This document shows positions 1-10,703 of a DNA stretch of 64,000 nt, piece after piece; within the stretch, counting starts at the first letter, position 1, and each line of letters starts with the position of its first letter. The stretch is from contig LGRX02026029.1 in the NCBI GenBank assembly GCA_001247695.2, positions 1-64,000 on the forward strand. The letters run 5' to 3'. The notes beneath the pieces are model-generated. The model made no database searches. It was not told the DNA's origin and saw only the letters and a program-made list of their open reading frames with translations. Made by a program: the position numbers and the translations under genes. The DNA is from Cymbomonas tetramitiformis (Eukaryota; Chlorophyta; Pyramimonadophyceae; Pyramimonadales; Pyramimonadaceae).

Positions 1-2876
1 GCCATGTTCTCGCAGTAGTTGGCCACCTGGGCTTCTGGGCTTACTTCGGGACCAAGTGGTGGCTCCCTGGTTACTTCCAAGCAAATGATGTCTGCGAAAC
101 AGCGCGTTGGCCTCTCGGCACGCCCCGCTTCCCTGGCTCGGTCCCCTTCACGATCCAAACGGGCACCAGTCTCGTCTGCGGTGCTGGGCAGTGGGTACCT
201 GGATGGCACATCCGCGTTCTCATTCTTCGGACCTGGTCGGTACTGGACCGTGAACTCAAACTCCTGGAGGCTGATGGCCCAGCGTAGGTGTTGACCTTGT
301 AGGTCCCCCTTCTCCATGAGTGTTGTGAGCGGCGAATGGTCGGTGACCAGCGTGAAGTGGATCCCGTGCAGGTACTGTCGTAATGTGCGGATGGCCCACA
401 CCACCGCCAGCATCTCACCCTGGAAGCTCGCGTACTGTCTCTCGGTTTTCGACAGCGAGCGGCTGATGACCACACAGATGTGCTCTACGCCATTCTCGTC
501 CTTCTGTCCCAGCACTGCGCCAATGCCATGGTTGCTCCAGTCTGTGTAGAGGAAGATGGGCTTGCTGTAATCAATGGGCTTCAAACATCTCCCCGAACAC
601 AGGGCATCCTTCAATGCTTGCAATGCCTGGTCCTGATCCTTCCCCCAAGCTTCCTTGACATCCAACACTTCCTTTCTGAGCAAGTCGTTCAATGGTCGTG
701 CCATCTCTGAGTAGTTGGGTCCCATGGGTTCCCCCACCAGACCTTTGTAATAGTTCATGAGTCCAAGGATGGAGCGTACTCCAGTTTTATCCTCGGGCTT
801 GGGCAGCTCTTGGATGGCCTTGCACTTGATGTCCTGCGCGCCAATGGTGTTATAGCCGATGCGGTAGCCCAAGAAGTCCACCGTGGCTGACCCGAAGGTC
901 GACTTGCCCGAATGTAGACGTATCCCTGCATCCCCCAAAGTGCGAAGCACGGCTTCCACATCCTTGATGTGCTGCTCAGCGGTGTCTGAGTATATGCACA
1001 CGTCATCGACGTACGCCACCGTGCAGTGTTGCAGATGACGCAGCTCGTAGTCCATGATCCTGATGAAGGCTGCGGTTGCTCCAGCTGCTCCAAACGGCAT
1101 GGATGTGTAGCGATAAAGCTGGTTGCCCCACCAGAACGCTGTCTTGTCCCTGTCCTCCTCAGTGGTCATGGGAATCTGGTGGAACGCCTTGGTCGCGTCC
1201 AGGGTAGTCTTGAACTTGGCCTTGGCCACGCGCTGGTAGAGCTCTTCTGGACGATGTGGTAACGTGTTATCCTTCAGCGACAACCGGTTCGTAGACCGGA
1301 GGTCGACGCAGAATCTCGTCGAGGTCCACTGTCCAGTGTCGTGATCCTTCTTCCCCGCAACCACCACGTTGCTGGCGTGTCTGCAGTGCTGCGAAGCCGG
1401 CTCGATGAAGCCATATTCCAGCAGTTCCTTGCAGTGCAGGTCGATGATCTCCTGCTCTCCCGGGCTGTATTTCCTCGGTCGTTGGTAAGCTACCTTAGTC
1501 TCGTCCTTGAAAGGGATGGCGAAGGTCGCATGTGTCGCGCCCCCATGGTAGCCTTTGATGTCCTGCGGCTTGTTGGCGAAGCAGTAGCTGCACCACCTTA
1601 CCACGTTGCGCATCTCCTCCCAATTCTCCTCGGTGAACTCGGGATGTCCTCCAAAGGTGGCATTGAGCTCGGTGTCCAGCCACGCGGCCTCGTCCTTGGT
1701 GCCCCTGGTCGTGCCCCCTGGCTGTAACGTGTCCAGCACCGTGTGCGGAAGCACCTCGTCCCGCTCTGCCACCATAGCCTCCCATCCGGTGTCCCATTGG
1801 CGCGAAGACCTCTGGTCTTCCCAGGCGGTCCTGGCAGATCTGGTCGGCGAGCCCGAGCACGATCCCATCGTCAGCACGCCCTGAAACTCCCCAGGGGCCA
1901 CAGCGGCCACCCAAGCAGCCACCGCTAGCAGCAGCAAAAGTTTCAAAATTCTGCTGGTACCCACTGGTTTAACTGGAGGGTGAAGGGTCAGTATGCAAGT
2001 CAACATCATCCACCCCCCTTGCATACGGCCCAGGCCTCCTCCCGCAGACACGTAGGCCACCAGCGCCAAGACTGATATCACATAGACACAGCGCGCCACC
2101 TGGTAGCAAGCGGCTGTGAACTGCAGGCGCCGCAGTCGAGCGGCAAAGCGCGGCTTCTGCATGCGCCGCGGAACAGCGGCCAGCGTAGCCGGCCCTGCGG
2201 CCAAGATCCGCGGGGCGACCGCCAGCGCGCGACCCACCTGAGTCTTCAGCGCGGCGAATGTGCCACCATCTCGAATCGAGCCGGCGCATGGCAACCCATG
2301 GTGGACAATGTGGGCGCCAACTGTCAAGACGCACCCCAGAGTGCCGACCATGTGCGTGAAGTGCATGGCGAGCATGGCGAGGCAGAACCGTATCAATGGC
2401 ACGTACCACAGCCCACGCCGAGCGTGGTGGAGCCCTGCTACCTCAAGAGCACCCTTGGTCATCAGCAGTAGGTGCCTGGCCAGCTCCAACAGCACTCGCA
2501 GAGGCGCCTGTTGATGTGCCCATGGCTCGAGTGGCGTTGCGCGCACAGCCCACAATGCGCGCGCCATGGCTCTGCGGGGCGCTTCAGCGTGGAATGCCCA
2601 GCAGGCGACGACCTCACCAAGAAATCTGAATACCTCCATAGCCACCCATACTGCCATCACTGCAAAATGAGGCAGCTGCGGCCAATGCAAGCGCACGAAC
2701 ACCCCCATGAGCAGGAAGCACACCTGAGTGCGCTTCGCCCGCCTATCATTGGCGGGCTGCGTGCCCGGCTTTTCGCCGGGGCTGCTTCTCAGTGACGGGC
2801 GCGCCGGGCTGCAGCTGGCCCGGTGCCCCCTTGAAAAGGCCCCAGTGCGCTCTCCCTTCTCCTCTCCTCCCAGATC
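1..2876 (-). CDS. Ty3/gypsy reverse transcriptase-RNase H polyprotein (partial, runs off window)
   Basis: Stop-free minus-strand frame from about 2876 to the window edge, with no stop codon in view. The C-terminal half is a classic Ty3/gypsy RT: AYQRPRKYSPGEQ near 1490, RFCVDLRSTNRL near 1300, and the catalytic YVDD at about 1005-1016. RNase H follows: TDWSNHGIGAVLG near 540, SRSLSKTERQY near 450, TDHSPL near 335 and YRPGPKNENADVPSR near 220. Integrase would lie beyond the left edge. The N-terminal 280 or so residues (about 1930-2760) are strongly hydrophobic with several membrane-span-like stretches, which is not normal for this position. The frame is offset by -1 from the upstream protease ORF and overlaps it by 88 nt, so expression as a Gag-Pol-like fusion is possible. 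No ATG near the frame start is obviously used. Confidence 0.85.
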
Positions 2877-5800
2877 TCATCATAACTTTGGCGTCTCTGG
2901 GGAGCACGCGACGCGCCCATGCCGGCATGCCGACCGCGAGCCGCGTCCTGACGATGAGCGCCTTCCCTGGGGCTCGGAGATCTCCTCCCGCGCTGACCAG
3001 CCCGTGGTGAACGCTGCTGTGCGGCACTCTCAGTTGGACTCTGCGGGCGCGCTGCAGGATGGCCTGAAGGTCGAGTGTCGACATGCGCAACGAAGCCACT
3101 GGAACGCTCCGGGCTGCTGGGTGCTGTAGAGCTCGGGGTTGATGGCACGTACGAAACGGAGTCCTGCTCTTGTGCAGCTGGAGGCACGGCTTCAGTCTGC
3201 TGCGTGCAGACGGAATGTGCCGGGGATCTCAGAATGTCGTTGATTGACTGGTGCTCAGGTCTCTGTGCCATGTTGCACTCCAAGCCCATGGTCGATATCC
3301 CACCGAGAACTCGGCCAGAGTAGGGTGCCGGCGTGGGCGTGGCTCGCGTGCCATCACGACCATCAAGCCCCGGGCAGTCTGGCCCAAGCGTGCTCATCCT
3401 CGCAGTTGCGTGGGCAGCACGAGTTCGTTCTTCATATTCTCTGATGATCGCCTGACGTGCCTGTATCGATTCCGAGAGAGCCGCCATGGTGAGGTGGCTT
3501 GCTGCGACCTCGGCCTGCCCCTGCGCCAAACTGGCAGACAGCCCAACCAGTCTTTCACCGATGACCTCCACGCTGTCTTCATCCTCTGTCAGCGGCGACG
3601 GTGTTCTGGTGCGACCCGTGTGAGTGCTCACACCCTCAACAGCCGCGAGGTCGGAAGAGTATCCTGAGATGCTGCCATCTCCCTCCTCACTTCCTGCATC
3701 CCCTCCCTCGATTGGGTCCAGGCACCTCATGAAGTCGTTTCGAAGACGCGCCTGCACCTCTGCCCGACGTGCCTCAGCTAGCAACGCCGGGCCCACCGAG
3801 GATGTGAACGCAGTCAATGGTGCTCGGTGCATCACCGCCACCTTGTTCCAGGTCTCCCAGCTGCAGCAGTCGAACTTGCGCGTACCTGAGGAGAGGTACT
3901 CCAAGGTGAACGCCATGCTGCTGGGTCCCCGCTCACTGTAGTAGCGATTGTCCTCAAAGAGGTAATACACGGCCTTGGACCGGGCGTTGGCACGGGTCTT
4001 GAAAACCCGTAGGGTGCCCTGCCGTGGGCCATCGCTCAAATGGCCTCTGGCGATCTCCAAGAGCTGAGTGCGATCAACCAGATGCTCCATATGTTTCCGC
4101 AAGGTGCCGAGGAGTCCTCCCGTGCAGCCTTTCGACTGCCCACCCAGAGGCAGAAACTCTTCCCTTTGTCCCACTCCTGCGGAGGAAGCGTACTGGTGCA
4201 GGATCTGGCTGCTGAGTCGCTGCGTGTGCACCCCCTTTCCTCGCTCCGCGAAGGGCTTCCCGAGCTGGAACTCGATCTCGCCCATGAAGCAACGGTACTG
4301 GATGAGGAAGACCGTCTGTCCATGCAGCGCCATGAACTCCGAGATCCCTCCCAGATCCAGCCAGTTGGCTTCCCCAGCTGTGTTCTCGCTGCGAGTGGGC
4401 GACTCCGGCTCGTAGGTGCCCTGGAACACTGCAGCGTGGTACTCCAACATGGCAGGGTCGAAGACGCCGTTGGGCCAGGTTTGATGCCGTAAACGAAGCG
4501 GTGCTGAAGATGGTGGCGGTGCGGAGCCAGATGGCCCTGCCTCATCCCCCCTGACCGTCTTCGACGTCCCGAGAGTCTTGGATGTGCGCACTGGAGGGTT
4601 TCTTCTGGCCCCATAAGTGTCCAGCGCGTCCTGTGCTTGCTCCTCTGTCTTGCATGCTCCGAGCATCACTCTCGTGTTGTCCCCCAGATGCAGGTACTCC
4701 ACGGCGGCAGCGTTCGTGCTAAACACCTCGCCACTGCCTCCTTCCCCATCTGTCACCGGGTAGAACTTCCCCACCTTGTCCGCTGCGTCTGACAGCGTGA
4801 GCTGCGGGATCCCATTCACATTCACGCCCTCCACACCAGTCCCCTCCATGTCGTACCTCACCTTCAGACGAGCTCGAAGGTCAGCGATGTCCACTCGCTG
4901 TACATACTTTAGATGCTGGTACTGCCAGCGCTGGTCCTTCTCATAGTAAAAAGGCAGCTGGAACTCGCCAGTCATCTTGCCCATGGGGTTCATGATGGTG
5001 ACGCCTTCCATGGTGTGACGTACCATGCGCTCCATGAGATCCCATTGGGCGCGAGTGTGCTCGCTGAGTACGCAGAACTGGCGCGCCACCTTGTCCCACA
5101 TGAGCTTGCCCGTCACGACTCCTGGGTACGTCTGATGGGTGTTGAGGACCTCCTGAACACTCGCCATCGTGTACCTTCCAGCCTCCCGATGGGCACCACA
5201 GTCAGGGAGTGGGACCTGCTCGTTGTCCTTCCTGCCGCTCGCCCTTGTGGTCCAGGTCTCTGAGGGTATCTTTGTCTCCTTGTCAACCCTCTGGTCCACC
5301 AACGTAAAGTCGGGCCACAGTAGCTCCGTCTCTAGGATGGTCTTGTACTCTCCACAACGCGAGAACTTGACCCGCACAAATCCTGCGTCCACACCACCTC
5401 CATCGCCCTCTTCGCAGAGTGTGCACAGACGAGCATAGCCCGTGCGGTCGATGTACAGGCGCTGCTGAGCCCAGCTGCTCTCCTTGTCTTGGTGGTCCCA
5501 CGGGTTCACTGCCATGCCCCCCCATGGCTGTACGCTGGCCAGCTTGAAGGCAGCTTCGCTCTCGGCCTCCTGCGCCAGCGTGAGGTCTGGATAGCGAGGG
5601 TCTGACTGAGTTGTGGTCAGGCTGGCTGGCGTGCGGGACCCCCTCGCATCTGGCTCTTCAGCACTGGACCACTCACCTCTGGTCGCCACATTGGCTTCCC
5701 GCTGGCTGAGTGATGATGCTTGTAGCATGCCCAGCATCTGGTCTGTCAAGGACGTACCAGGCGGCGGAGGTTCGTACGTCGAGCCCTCGGTGTGTAAGCT

Positions 5801-7339
5801 GACTCGCCCAGTGAGCTCGACTTGCATCATCGAGCTGGGTCTCAGGAAGCCCGCCTCCACCATGGACTGGCAGCGCGCCTCGAGTCTCTCCTTCTCCTCC
5901 GAGTTGAACCTTCTCAGCCTCATCTCCTCTAGCCATGACGCCAGGCTGTCCATCAGCTCGGGGTGGTTTCGCGAGAATGCACAAGGTGCAGGCGCACACC
6001 TCTCCCCTGCGAGGGCCAGACGGTCTTCTCCCCTTGCGCCCAGGGACACTGCTTCACGTGGTGGTAGCTCGCAATCATCAAAAGCGGGGGCAAGAGTGCG
6101 CGCTGTCGTGGCATCAACGTCGAAGATCTCGGTCGCCAGGCACACTCTCGGGTCTTCATTCCGCTTGCTCCTTGCATCGACGGGCGGCGTCAACTCGATC
6201 AATGGCAACGTGACCTTCTCCTTCATACCCAGTGACACCGCGGCCTCAGAAGTAGCAATGCCTCTGTAGAGGTCGATGGTCAACTTGAGGGCGTTCTTCA
6301 GGGGTCCAGTGCCCACCAAGAAGTCCCACGTCGTGTCATTGGTGTAGGTGACGAAGGCGTGGAGCCGATGCAGAGTCATGTACGGCGTGCCCGCGGCGAG
6401 AACCACATCCACGTAGCAGTACTTCGTGAATTCCGCAGGGCTGCCATCACATCTCGCCACCCTGGCCCCTGTCTCTGCATCAAAGATGGTCAAGCCCAAC
6501 CTGTTGGCTGTCCTGATTGGGATAATGTTGCAGTTGGCCCCCGTGTCCAGGAGAAGCGCTTTGTACAACATAAGCAAGCCTCCAGAGGCCATCAGCGCCA
6601 TCCCTTGTGCCAGAGACTCGTTCAGGAGCTTGCATACAGGCTGGACCTGCGCCATGGCAGTGAGCTGTTCCTCTGTAAGACCACTGAGCATCTTCTTCTT
6701 CAATAGCTCGTACGCCTTGGTCTCCATGGTCCCTGCGTGCAGCTCACCCCTCTCGCTGAAGTCTCTCACCCCGTAGCTCTCCTGGACGGTGGCCGCTGCA
6801 GCTGTTACATGCACCGTCGTCCTCCCCTTCCTGGGCTGCTCCACCATGTCCTCCGGCATCTCATCCAGAGGAACCTCTTCTTCGTCACTGTCGTCGCCCG
6901 ACTCCATGCCCGGGCAATCGTCATCATCGTCACTGTCGTCACCCGACTCCATGCCCGGGCAGTCATCATCCTCATCGCTGATGTCCTGGCAGTCTGCTGC
7001 TGAGGCTGTCGGCACGGGGAGCTGGTTGTTCTCAGCCAGTTCCACCAAGGTCTCCACACCCCTTGGAGCTGTTATGCGACCTTCTGCTACGAGTCCAGCA
7101 GCTAGCTTGCGGAAAGCTGCTCCCAGGCTCTTGATCACGGAGGCCATGAGCTGCACCTTCCTCTGCATCTCGTCCGCCGCAGGCGCCATGGGCACCTGTG
7201 CGTCTGCCTCGTACTCCTCGGGTGTCTTCACTGGGAAGCCCCTCATGCGCTGGGTACTTCCCAGGGCTACTGCTGGAGCCGCCGTGAGTTCAGACTCCGC
7301 ACTCTTGCACAGCGTCTCGGGGAGTGCCCCCAGACCCAA
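2789..7339 (-). CDS. Retroelement protease polyprotein, about 1516 residues
   Basis: One uninterrupted minus-strand frame. An acidic segment with two copies of DDDCPGMESGDDSD lies near residues 125-155. A retropepsin-type aspartic protease follows, with LLDTGANCNIIP at about residue 265 and a flap/C-terminal part ending in WDFLVGTGPLKNAL. The 1,150 residues after the protease match no retroviral domain I recognise. They include a charged Cys-containing stretch (RLCTLCEEGD) and a Ser/Pro/Arg-rich C-terminus. That is very long for a segment between protease and RT. The 5' end overlaps the second Gag frame and the 3' end overlaps the RT frame, both in a -1 relation. The listed start is not an ATG, so the N-terminus may come from frameshifting out of Gag. 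Confidence 0.75.
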   Translation of the reverse strand: MGLGALPETLCKSAESELTAAPAVALGSTQRMRGFPVKTPEEYEADAQVPMAPAADEMQRKVQLMASVIKSLGAAFRKLAAGLVAEGRITAPRGVETLVELAENNQLPVPTASAADCQDISDEDDDCPGMESGDDSDDDDDCPGMESGDDSDEEEVPLDEMPEDMVEQPRKGRTTVHVTAAAATVQESYGVRDFSERGELHAGTMETKAYELLKKKMLSGLTEEQLTAMAQVQPVCKLLNESLAQGMALMASGGLLMLYKALLLDTGANCNIIPIRTANRLGLTIFDAETGARVARCDGSPAEFTKYCYVDVVLAAGTPYMTLHRLHAFVTYTNDTTWDFLVGTGPLKNALKLTIDLYRGIATSEAAVSLGMKEKVTLPLIELTPPVDARSKRNEDPRVCLATEIFDVDATTARTLAPAFDDCELPPREAVSLGARGEDRLALAGERCAPAPCAFSRNHPELMDSLASWLEEMRLRRFNSEEKERLEARCQSMVEAGFLRPSSMMQVELTGRVSLHTEGSTYEPPPPGTSLTDQMLGMLQASSLSQREANVATRGEWSSAEEPDARGSRTPASLTTTQSDPRYPDLTLAQEAESEAAFKLASVQPWGGMAVNPWDHQDKESSWAQQRLYIDRTGYARLCTLCEEGDGGGVDAGFVRVKFSRCGEYKTILETELLWPDFTLVDQRVDKETKIPSETWTTRASGRKDNEQVPLPDCGAHREAGRYTMASVQEVLNTHQTYPGVVTGKLMWDKVARQFCVLSEHTRAQWDLMERMVRHTMEGVTIMNPMGKMTGEFQLPFYYEKDQRWQYQHLKYVQRVDIADLRARLKVRYDMEGTGVEGVNVNGIPQLTLSDAADKVGKFYPVTDGEGGSGEVFSTNAAAVEYLHLGDNTRVMLGACKTEEQAQDALDTYGARRNPPVRTSKTLGTSKTVRGDEAGPSGSAPPPSSAPLRLRHQTWPNGVFDPAMLEYHAAVFQGTYEPESPTRSENTAGEANWLDLGGISEFMALHGQTVFLIQYRCFMGEIEFQLGKPFAERGKGVHTQRLSSQILHQYASSAGVGQREEFLPLGGQSKGCTGGLLGTLRKHMEHLVDRTQLLEIARGHLSDGPRQGTLRVFKTRANARSKAVYYLFEDNRYYSERGPSSMAFTLEYLSSGTRKFDCCSWETWNKVAVMHRAPLTAFTSSVGPALLAEARRAEVQARLRNDFMRCLDPIEGGDAGSEEGDGSISGYSSDLAAVEGVSTHTGRTRTPSPLTEDEDSVEVIGERLVGLSASLAQGQAEVAASHLTMAALSESIQARQAIIREYEERTRAAHATARMSTLGPDCPGLDGRDGTRATPTPAPYSGRVLGGISTMGLECNMAQRPEHQSINDILRSPAHSVCTQQTEAVPPAAQEQDSVSYVPSTPSSTAPSSPERSSGFVAHVDTRPSGHPAARPQSPTESAAQQRSPRAGQRGRRSPSPREGAHRQDAARGRHAGMGASRAPQRRQSYDEIWEERRRESALGPFQGGTGPAAARRARH

Positions 7340-8601
7340 GGTGTGAGGGCGCTCGAGAGCTCCTCTTCGCCCATCTCCTCGGCCATGGCTGTGAGTAACT
7401 CGGTTGGAGGGCCAGACGACACTCCTACCCCTGCGCTGCCATGGTGGTGCGCGCGTGCATCGACGGTGTGAGTCTCCCTCTCCGCGACGTGCGCTGCGAC
7501 TGGTTCCTCGTCGGAGCCCTCATCCTCGGACAGCACCTGCGACTTCACGCTGCCCGCACGACTGGCAGTCTTCCTAGCAGCCACCATGCCCTGGTACTCT
7601 GCTTTCAACGCCTCGGGATTGCCAGTGGTGCTCTTCTGCTTGTCCTCCGGTGACTGTTTGGCTCTGTACTTGTCCTTCTCGTCGTTGGACAGCTGCTGCC
7701 AGTCCGTCACCAGGATGCCCCAGTCAGAGTTCTTGAAGCGGTTCTTCAGATTATACATGCGCAGAGCGGCGTTCTCCGCGTCCCACCATTTGCTGGAACC
7801 AAGCCTGCTTTCGTGGAATCCAGCAGGCATCTTGACGTGTTTATAACCACTCCTGCACTGCTCGGGATCGGACTCATGCCAGCCCCCTCCAAAGCAGCGC
7901 AAGCACTTGGGCTTGTCGTTCGTACGCACGCCCTCTGCTGGCGGTGGCGTCTTGTTGTAGGAGGCCTTCTTAGCTCTTTCGGCCACATTCACCTCCTTCT
8001 TCATCTTCTTAGAAGGTGGTGTATCTACCTTCTTGCTGTTCTCCGGTTCGCCTGACTGCGCCACCTCAGAGGACTCAATCTTCTTGATCGAGTTCTTTAT
8101 GGCCTTGAGGTCAAGGCCATGCTGTCGCGCCTCCCAGGTGGAGTACTGGCAGCCACATCGTCTGGTGATCTCCTGGAGGAAGGTGAGGATCCAAGACTCT
8201 GCATCGCCCTTGAGCTTGTCTTGAACCTCGACGATGGCCTCCAGGTCCTTCCAGGTCACCCGATTGGGTGGCGGGAACTGTGCCCTCAGTTGCTCCTTCA
8301 CCCGCGTCTGGAAGACCTTGATGCGCAGGTTGTCCACGCAGTCCTCGATGAAGGTACGCAGCTCTTCATCGCTCAACACCTTCCCAGTGTTGAGCTGCAT
8401 TTCCCTGCGTTGGCACATCTTCATGTAGGTCAGCCCATCCTGCCCCACCTCCTGTGGCTTCTGTGTCAACAGATCCACTTTCTCTTGAGTCCCTTTCATC
8501 ATGAACTTCTTGTCAAGGGCAGCGATGAAGCCCCTGAGCGCGTAGAAGTACTGGGTATCACGGGTGCCATCACGTCCCGTCAAGCCTTTCAGGAGGTTCC
8601 A
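7267..8601 (-). CDS. Retroelement Gag, C-terminal part
   Basis: Minus-strand frame with Gag-like composition: helical and charged, with a retrotransposon-gag pattern (ALDKKFMMKGTQEKVDLL, then VTWKDLEAIVEVQDKLKG). A Lys-rich linker precedes a cysteine cluster, PKCLRCFGGGWHESDPEQC. Its spacing C-x2-C-x5-H-x5-C is one residue longer in two gaps than a standard zinc knuckle, so it is a knuckle variant at best. The frame opens only about 12 nt before the stop of the N-terminal Gag frame and in a -1 relation to it. An intact ancestor probably encoded one Gag, and a frameshift here is the simplest reading. The C-terminus overlaps the protease frame by at least 73 nt. Confidence 0.7.
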   Translation of the reverse strand, partial: WNLLKGLTGRDGTRDTQYFYALRGFIAALDKKFMMKGTQEKVDLLTQKPQEVGQDGLTYMKMCQRREMQLNTGKVLSDEELRTFIEDCVDNLRIKVFQTRVKEQLRAQFPPPNRVTWKDLEAIVEVQDKLKGDAESWILTFLQEITRRCGCQYSTWEARQHGLDLKAIKNSIKKIESSEVAQSGEPENSKKVDTPPSKKMKKEVNVAERAKKASYNKTPPPAEGVRTNDKPKCLRCFGGGWHESDPEQCRSGYKHVKMPAGFHESRLGSSKWWDAENAALRMYNLKNRFKNSDWGILVTDWQQLSNDEKDKYRAKQSPEDKQKSTTGNPEALKAEYQGMVAARKTASRAGSVKSQVLSEDEGSDEEPVAAHVAERETHTVDARAHHHGSAGVGVSSGPPTELLTAMAEEMGEEELSSALTPWVWGHSPRRCARVRSLNSRRLQQ

Positions 8602-9351
8602 TCAGTCAGATATTCGTCGGAAACCTCCCCTTGGGTGTCTTGGTCCGTCACCGGCCTCGCTATCACCCACGTGGTGCCAGTGTTCATCTCATTGAAAGGG
8701 GGCCTAGCGCATGGGATGGTACCCTCGAGTGGGCCATGCTCGCTAGTGTCCTTCAGGACTCGGTCCATGTTGGAGGCCACTACCCCCCCTCTTTCATAGT
8801 TCTCGCGCCACCAGCTGAGAGCTTGTGAGTTCTCTCCAGCCAGACACGCAGGGACGATGTCCCACAGATATTCAAAGTCAGGGGGAGTCTCTCTCAGGGT
8901 CTTCATCTGAGCTTCGGTGAGAGTGCCAGCCCCGGACCTGAGCCTCTTCCTGACGTTGGCGTTGTGCTGCCGTACGAAATTCTCGCACATGTCGGCGAAC
9001 TCCCTCAGGAACTTGGGCCGATCTTCTTCCTTGGCGCCCGTGTAGTTGGGCAGCGTACCAAGGTTGACACGAGCGTAGTCAGTGTACTCCATGTCTTCTT
9101 CAAAGATTATTAACGGCTCCTGGGCCTGGGCTTGCAGTTGTGCTGGTGCTTGTGCCTCAGGCTGTACTAGTGCTTGGGCCTCAGGCTGGCCACCGGCAGC
9201 CCCTTCCTCTCCTTCCAGCTCTGTGAAGTGCTGGCTCACTCGTATCGCTCTCTGGGCACGCCTCTCTGCCCTTTGCTGATCCTGACGGTCAGTCTTGGAT
9301 TCCGTTGCTACCTTTCTGGTGGAGAAGAGATACTGGTGTGAAGGCTCTTTT
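8589..9351 (-). CDS. Retroelement Gag, N-terminal part
   Basis: Minus-strand frame open from about 9351 to a TGA at 8589. It begins with a Gln/Arg/Ala-rich stretch, then a low-complexity QPEAQALVQPEAQAP segment, then a globular part (YTGAKEEDRPKFLREFADMC) resembling the start of a retrotransposon Gag capsid domain. No ATG lies in the open part before the conserved region. A CCACCAG acceptor-like sequence near 9318 could mark a spliced leader, or translation may start at a near-cognate codon. It continues into the next Gag frame only through a -1 shift. Confidence 0.65.
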
Positions 9352-9371
9352 CACTCCACACTTCCCAGCTT

Positions 9372-9895
9372 ACCAGTACGGATGAATCCGTCCCTGGCCT
9401 CACCTTTCAGTGCTTTGCTCTAAGTAGCAATCACTGCCAGGATAATCTCGTCCACGACTGGTGAGCAAGGTTCCATCTGTGACCCGGTCTTATATTGGCT
9501 CTCCCAGATGTCCAGCAAGGTTGCCTCTGCCCTTAGTGTCTCTGGTCCACGCAGTAAGTCAGCAGAACGCCAGCATGAGTCAAGTGACCACAAAGAATGC
9601 TGTCGTGATGGTGCCCACTGACAGTCCTGTTTCGCTCCACGCCTTCAGGCGTACCAGTACGGATGAATCCGTCCCTGGCTTTACCGTCTGGTGCTTTGCT
9701 CCAGCAGGATGTCACTTCCCGAAATAGCCCAGTACATAATTCTCAACGCTGCAATCATGTTCGCAAAATTAGCAACTGGTTCTGCTGTGACCGCTGTCGC
9801 TGTACTTCGCAAGACTGGTGAACTTCGAGTGTCGCAACAGCCTGCTTCACTCAACCTCTTCCAAGGCTTACCAGTACGGATAAATCCGTCCCTGG
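9372..9895. repeat. Three copies of a palindromic box in the retroelement leader
   Basis: A roughly 26-bp imperfect palindrome (core ACGGATGAATCCGT, flanked by CCAG and CTGG) occurs near 9373, 9651 and 9870, spaced about 277 and 220 bp. It lies upstream of the Gag start, where the 5' LTR or leader of the minus-strand element should be. It may be a repeated cis element of that LTR. Apart from these boxes I see no gene between about 9352 and 10379, and no clear tRNA primer-binding site. Confidence 0.6.
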
Positions 9896-10379
9896 CATCA
9901 CCATTCAGAGGTCTCGTTCTTCAGGACTGCTGTTGAACTCTCAGCATTACAGACGACATGTCTGTAATAAGGCACATTTTTGTTTTGAAAAAGACTGTTA
10001 ATTACAGTTCTGACGCAGTCGCACAAGGACAAGTCCACAAATGTATATCTTTACAAGCAAAAGAATACTGTATCTTACTAATTATCTCATAACACTGCTG
10101 TTTTCGCGGTCTTAAGCGAGTCCTGGCTATTCTCGGAATCACTGTTACGAAGGCAAAACAAAAATGAGCGTCTGGCTCACCCCACTCCGCCGCCCTACTT
10201 ATTCTCGCTATCTCCAAACAAGTGTAACACCCATCCGTATTTCCGTATCTCGTCACTGTCATAACTCCTCGCGCGTATCGTACTGCGCGTGTCATACGTT
10301 CGTCACAGAAACTGCTACAGCAAGTGTCACAACCTGGCTGAGGTACACGATAAGCCGTGGTTTGTGACAGGCGGTCGAA

Positions 10380-10703
10380 ATGAGGGAATCTGAAAAGGCC
10401 GGCAAGCAGCAGGAGGCCGAGGCCGCCAAGGCCGGCAAGCAGCAGGAGGCCGAGGCCGCCAAGGCCGCCAAGTAGCAGGAGGTCGAGGCCGCCGAGGCCA
10501 CCAAGGCCGCCAAGCAGCAGGAGGCCGAGGCCGCCAAGGCCGCCAAGAAACAGGAGGCCGAGGCCGCCAAGGCCGCCAAGAAACAGGAGGCCGAGGCCGC
10601 CAAGGCCGCCAAAGCTGCCGCGGCGGGGCCTATGCCCAGCATACCTAAGCGGAAAGCGCCGGGCGGAAAGTCGGAATCCGATCAGAACAAGAAACGTCGC
10701 TAG
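10380..10703 (+). pseudogene. Lys/Glu/Ala repeat protein with an internal stop
   Basis: An ATG at 10380 opens a frame of 11-residue repeats (K-Q-Q-E-A-E-A-A-K-A-A) that would form a charged helix. It ends in a basic, nuclear-localisation-like tail (PKRKAPGGK...KKRR) at a TAG at 10701. Codon 32 (10473-10475) is TAG where the repeat has CAG, so the frame is broken by one C-to-T change. AATAAA follows near 10838, next to TGTAA, both plausible polyadenylation signals. The upstream sequence TGTGACAG could be a splice acceptor, so this may be the last exon of a larger gene. The opposite strand also reads open through the repeat, but only as an Ala/Ser/Cys shadow. Confidence 0.5.

Noticed and set aside
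19..1928. Several plus- and minus-strand ORFs of 60-140 codons over the RT region
   Set aside because: They are shadows of the stop-free RT-RNase H frame, which carries YVDD and the RNase H motifs.
10292..10642. Uninterrupted minus-strand frame, Ala/Ser/Cys/Leu repeats
   Set aside because: Antisense reading of the Lys/Glu/Ala minisatellite; no start context and no plausible protein outside the repeat.
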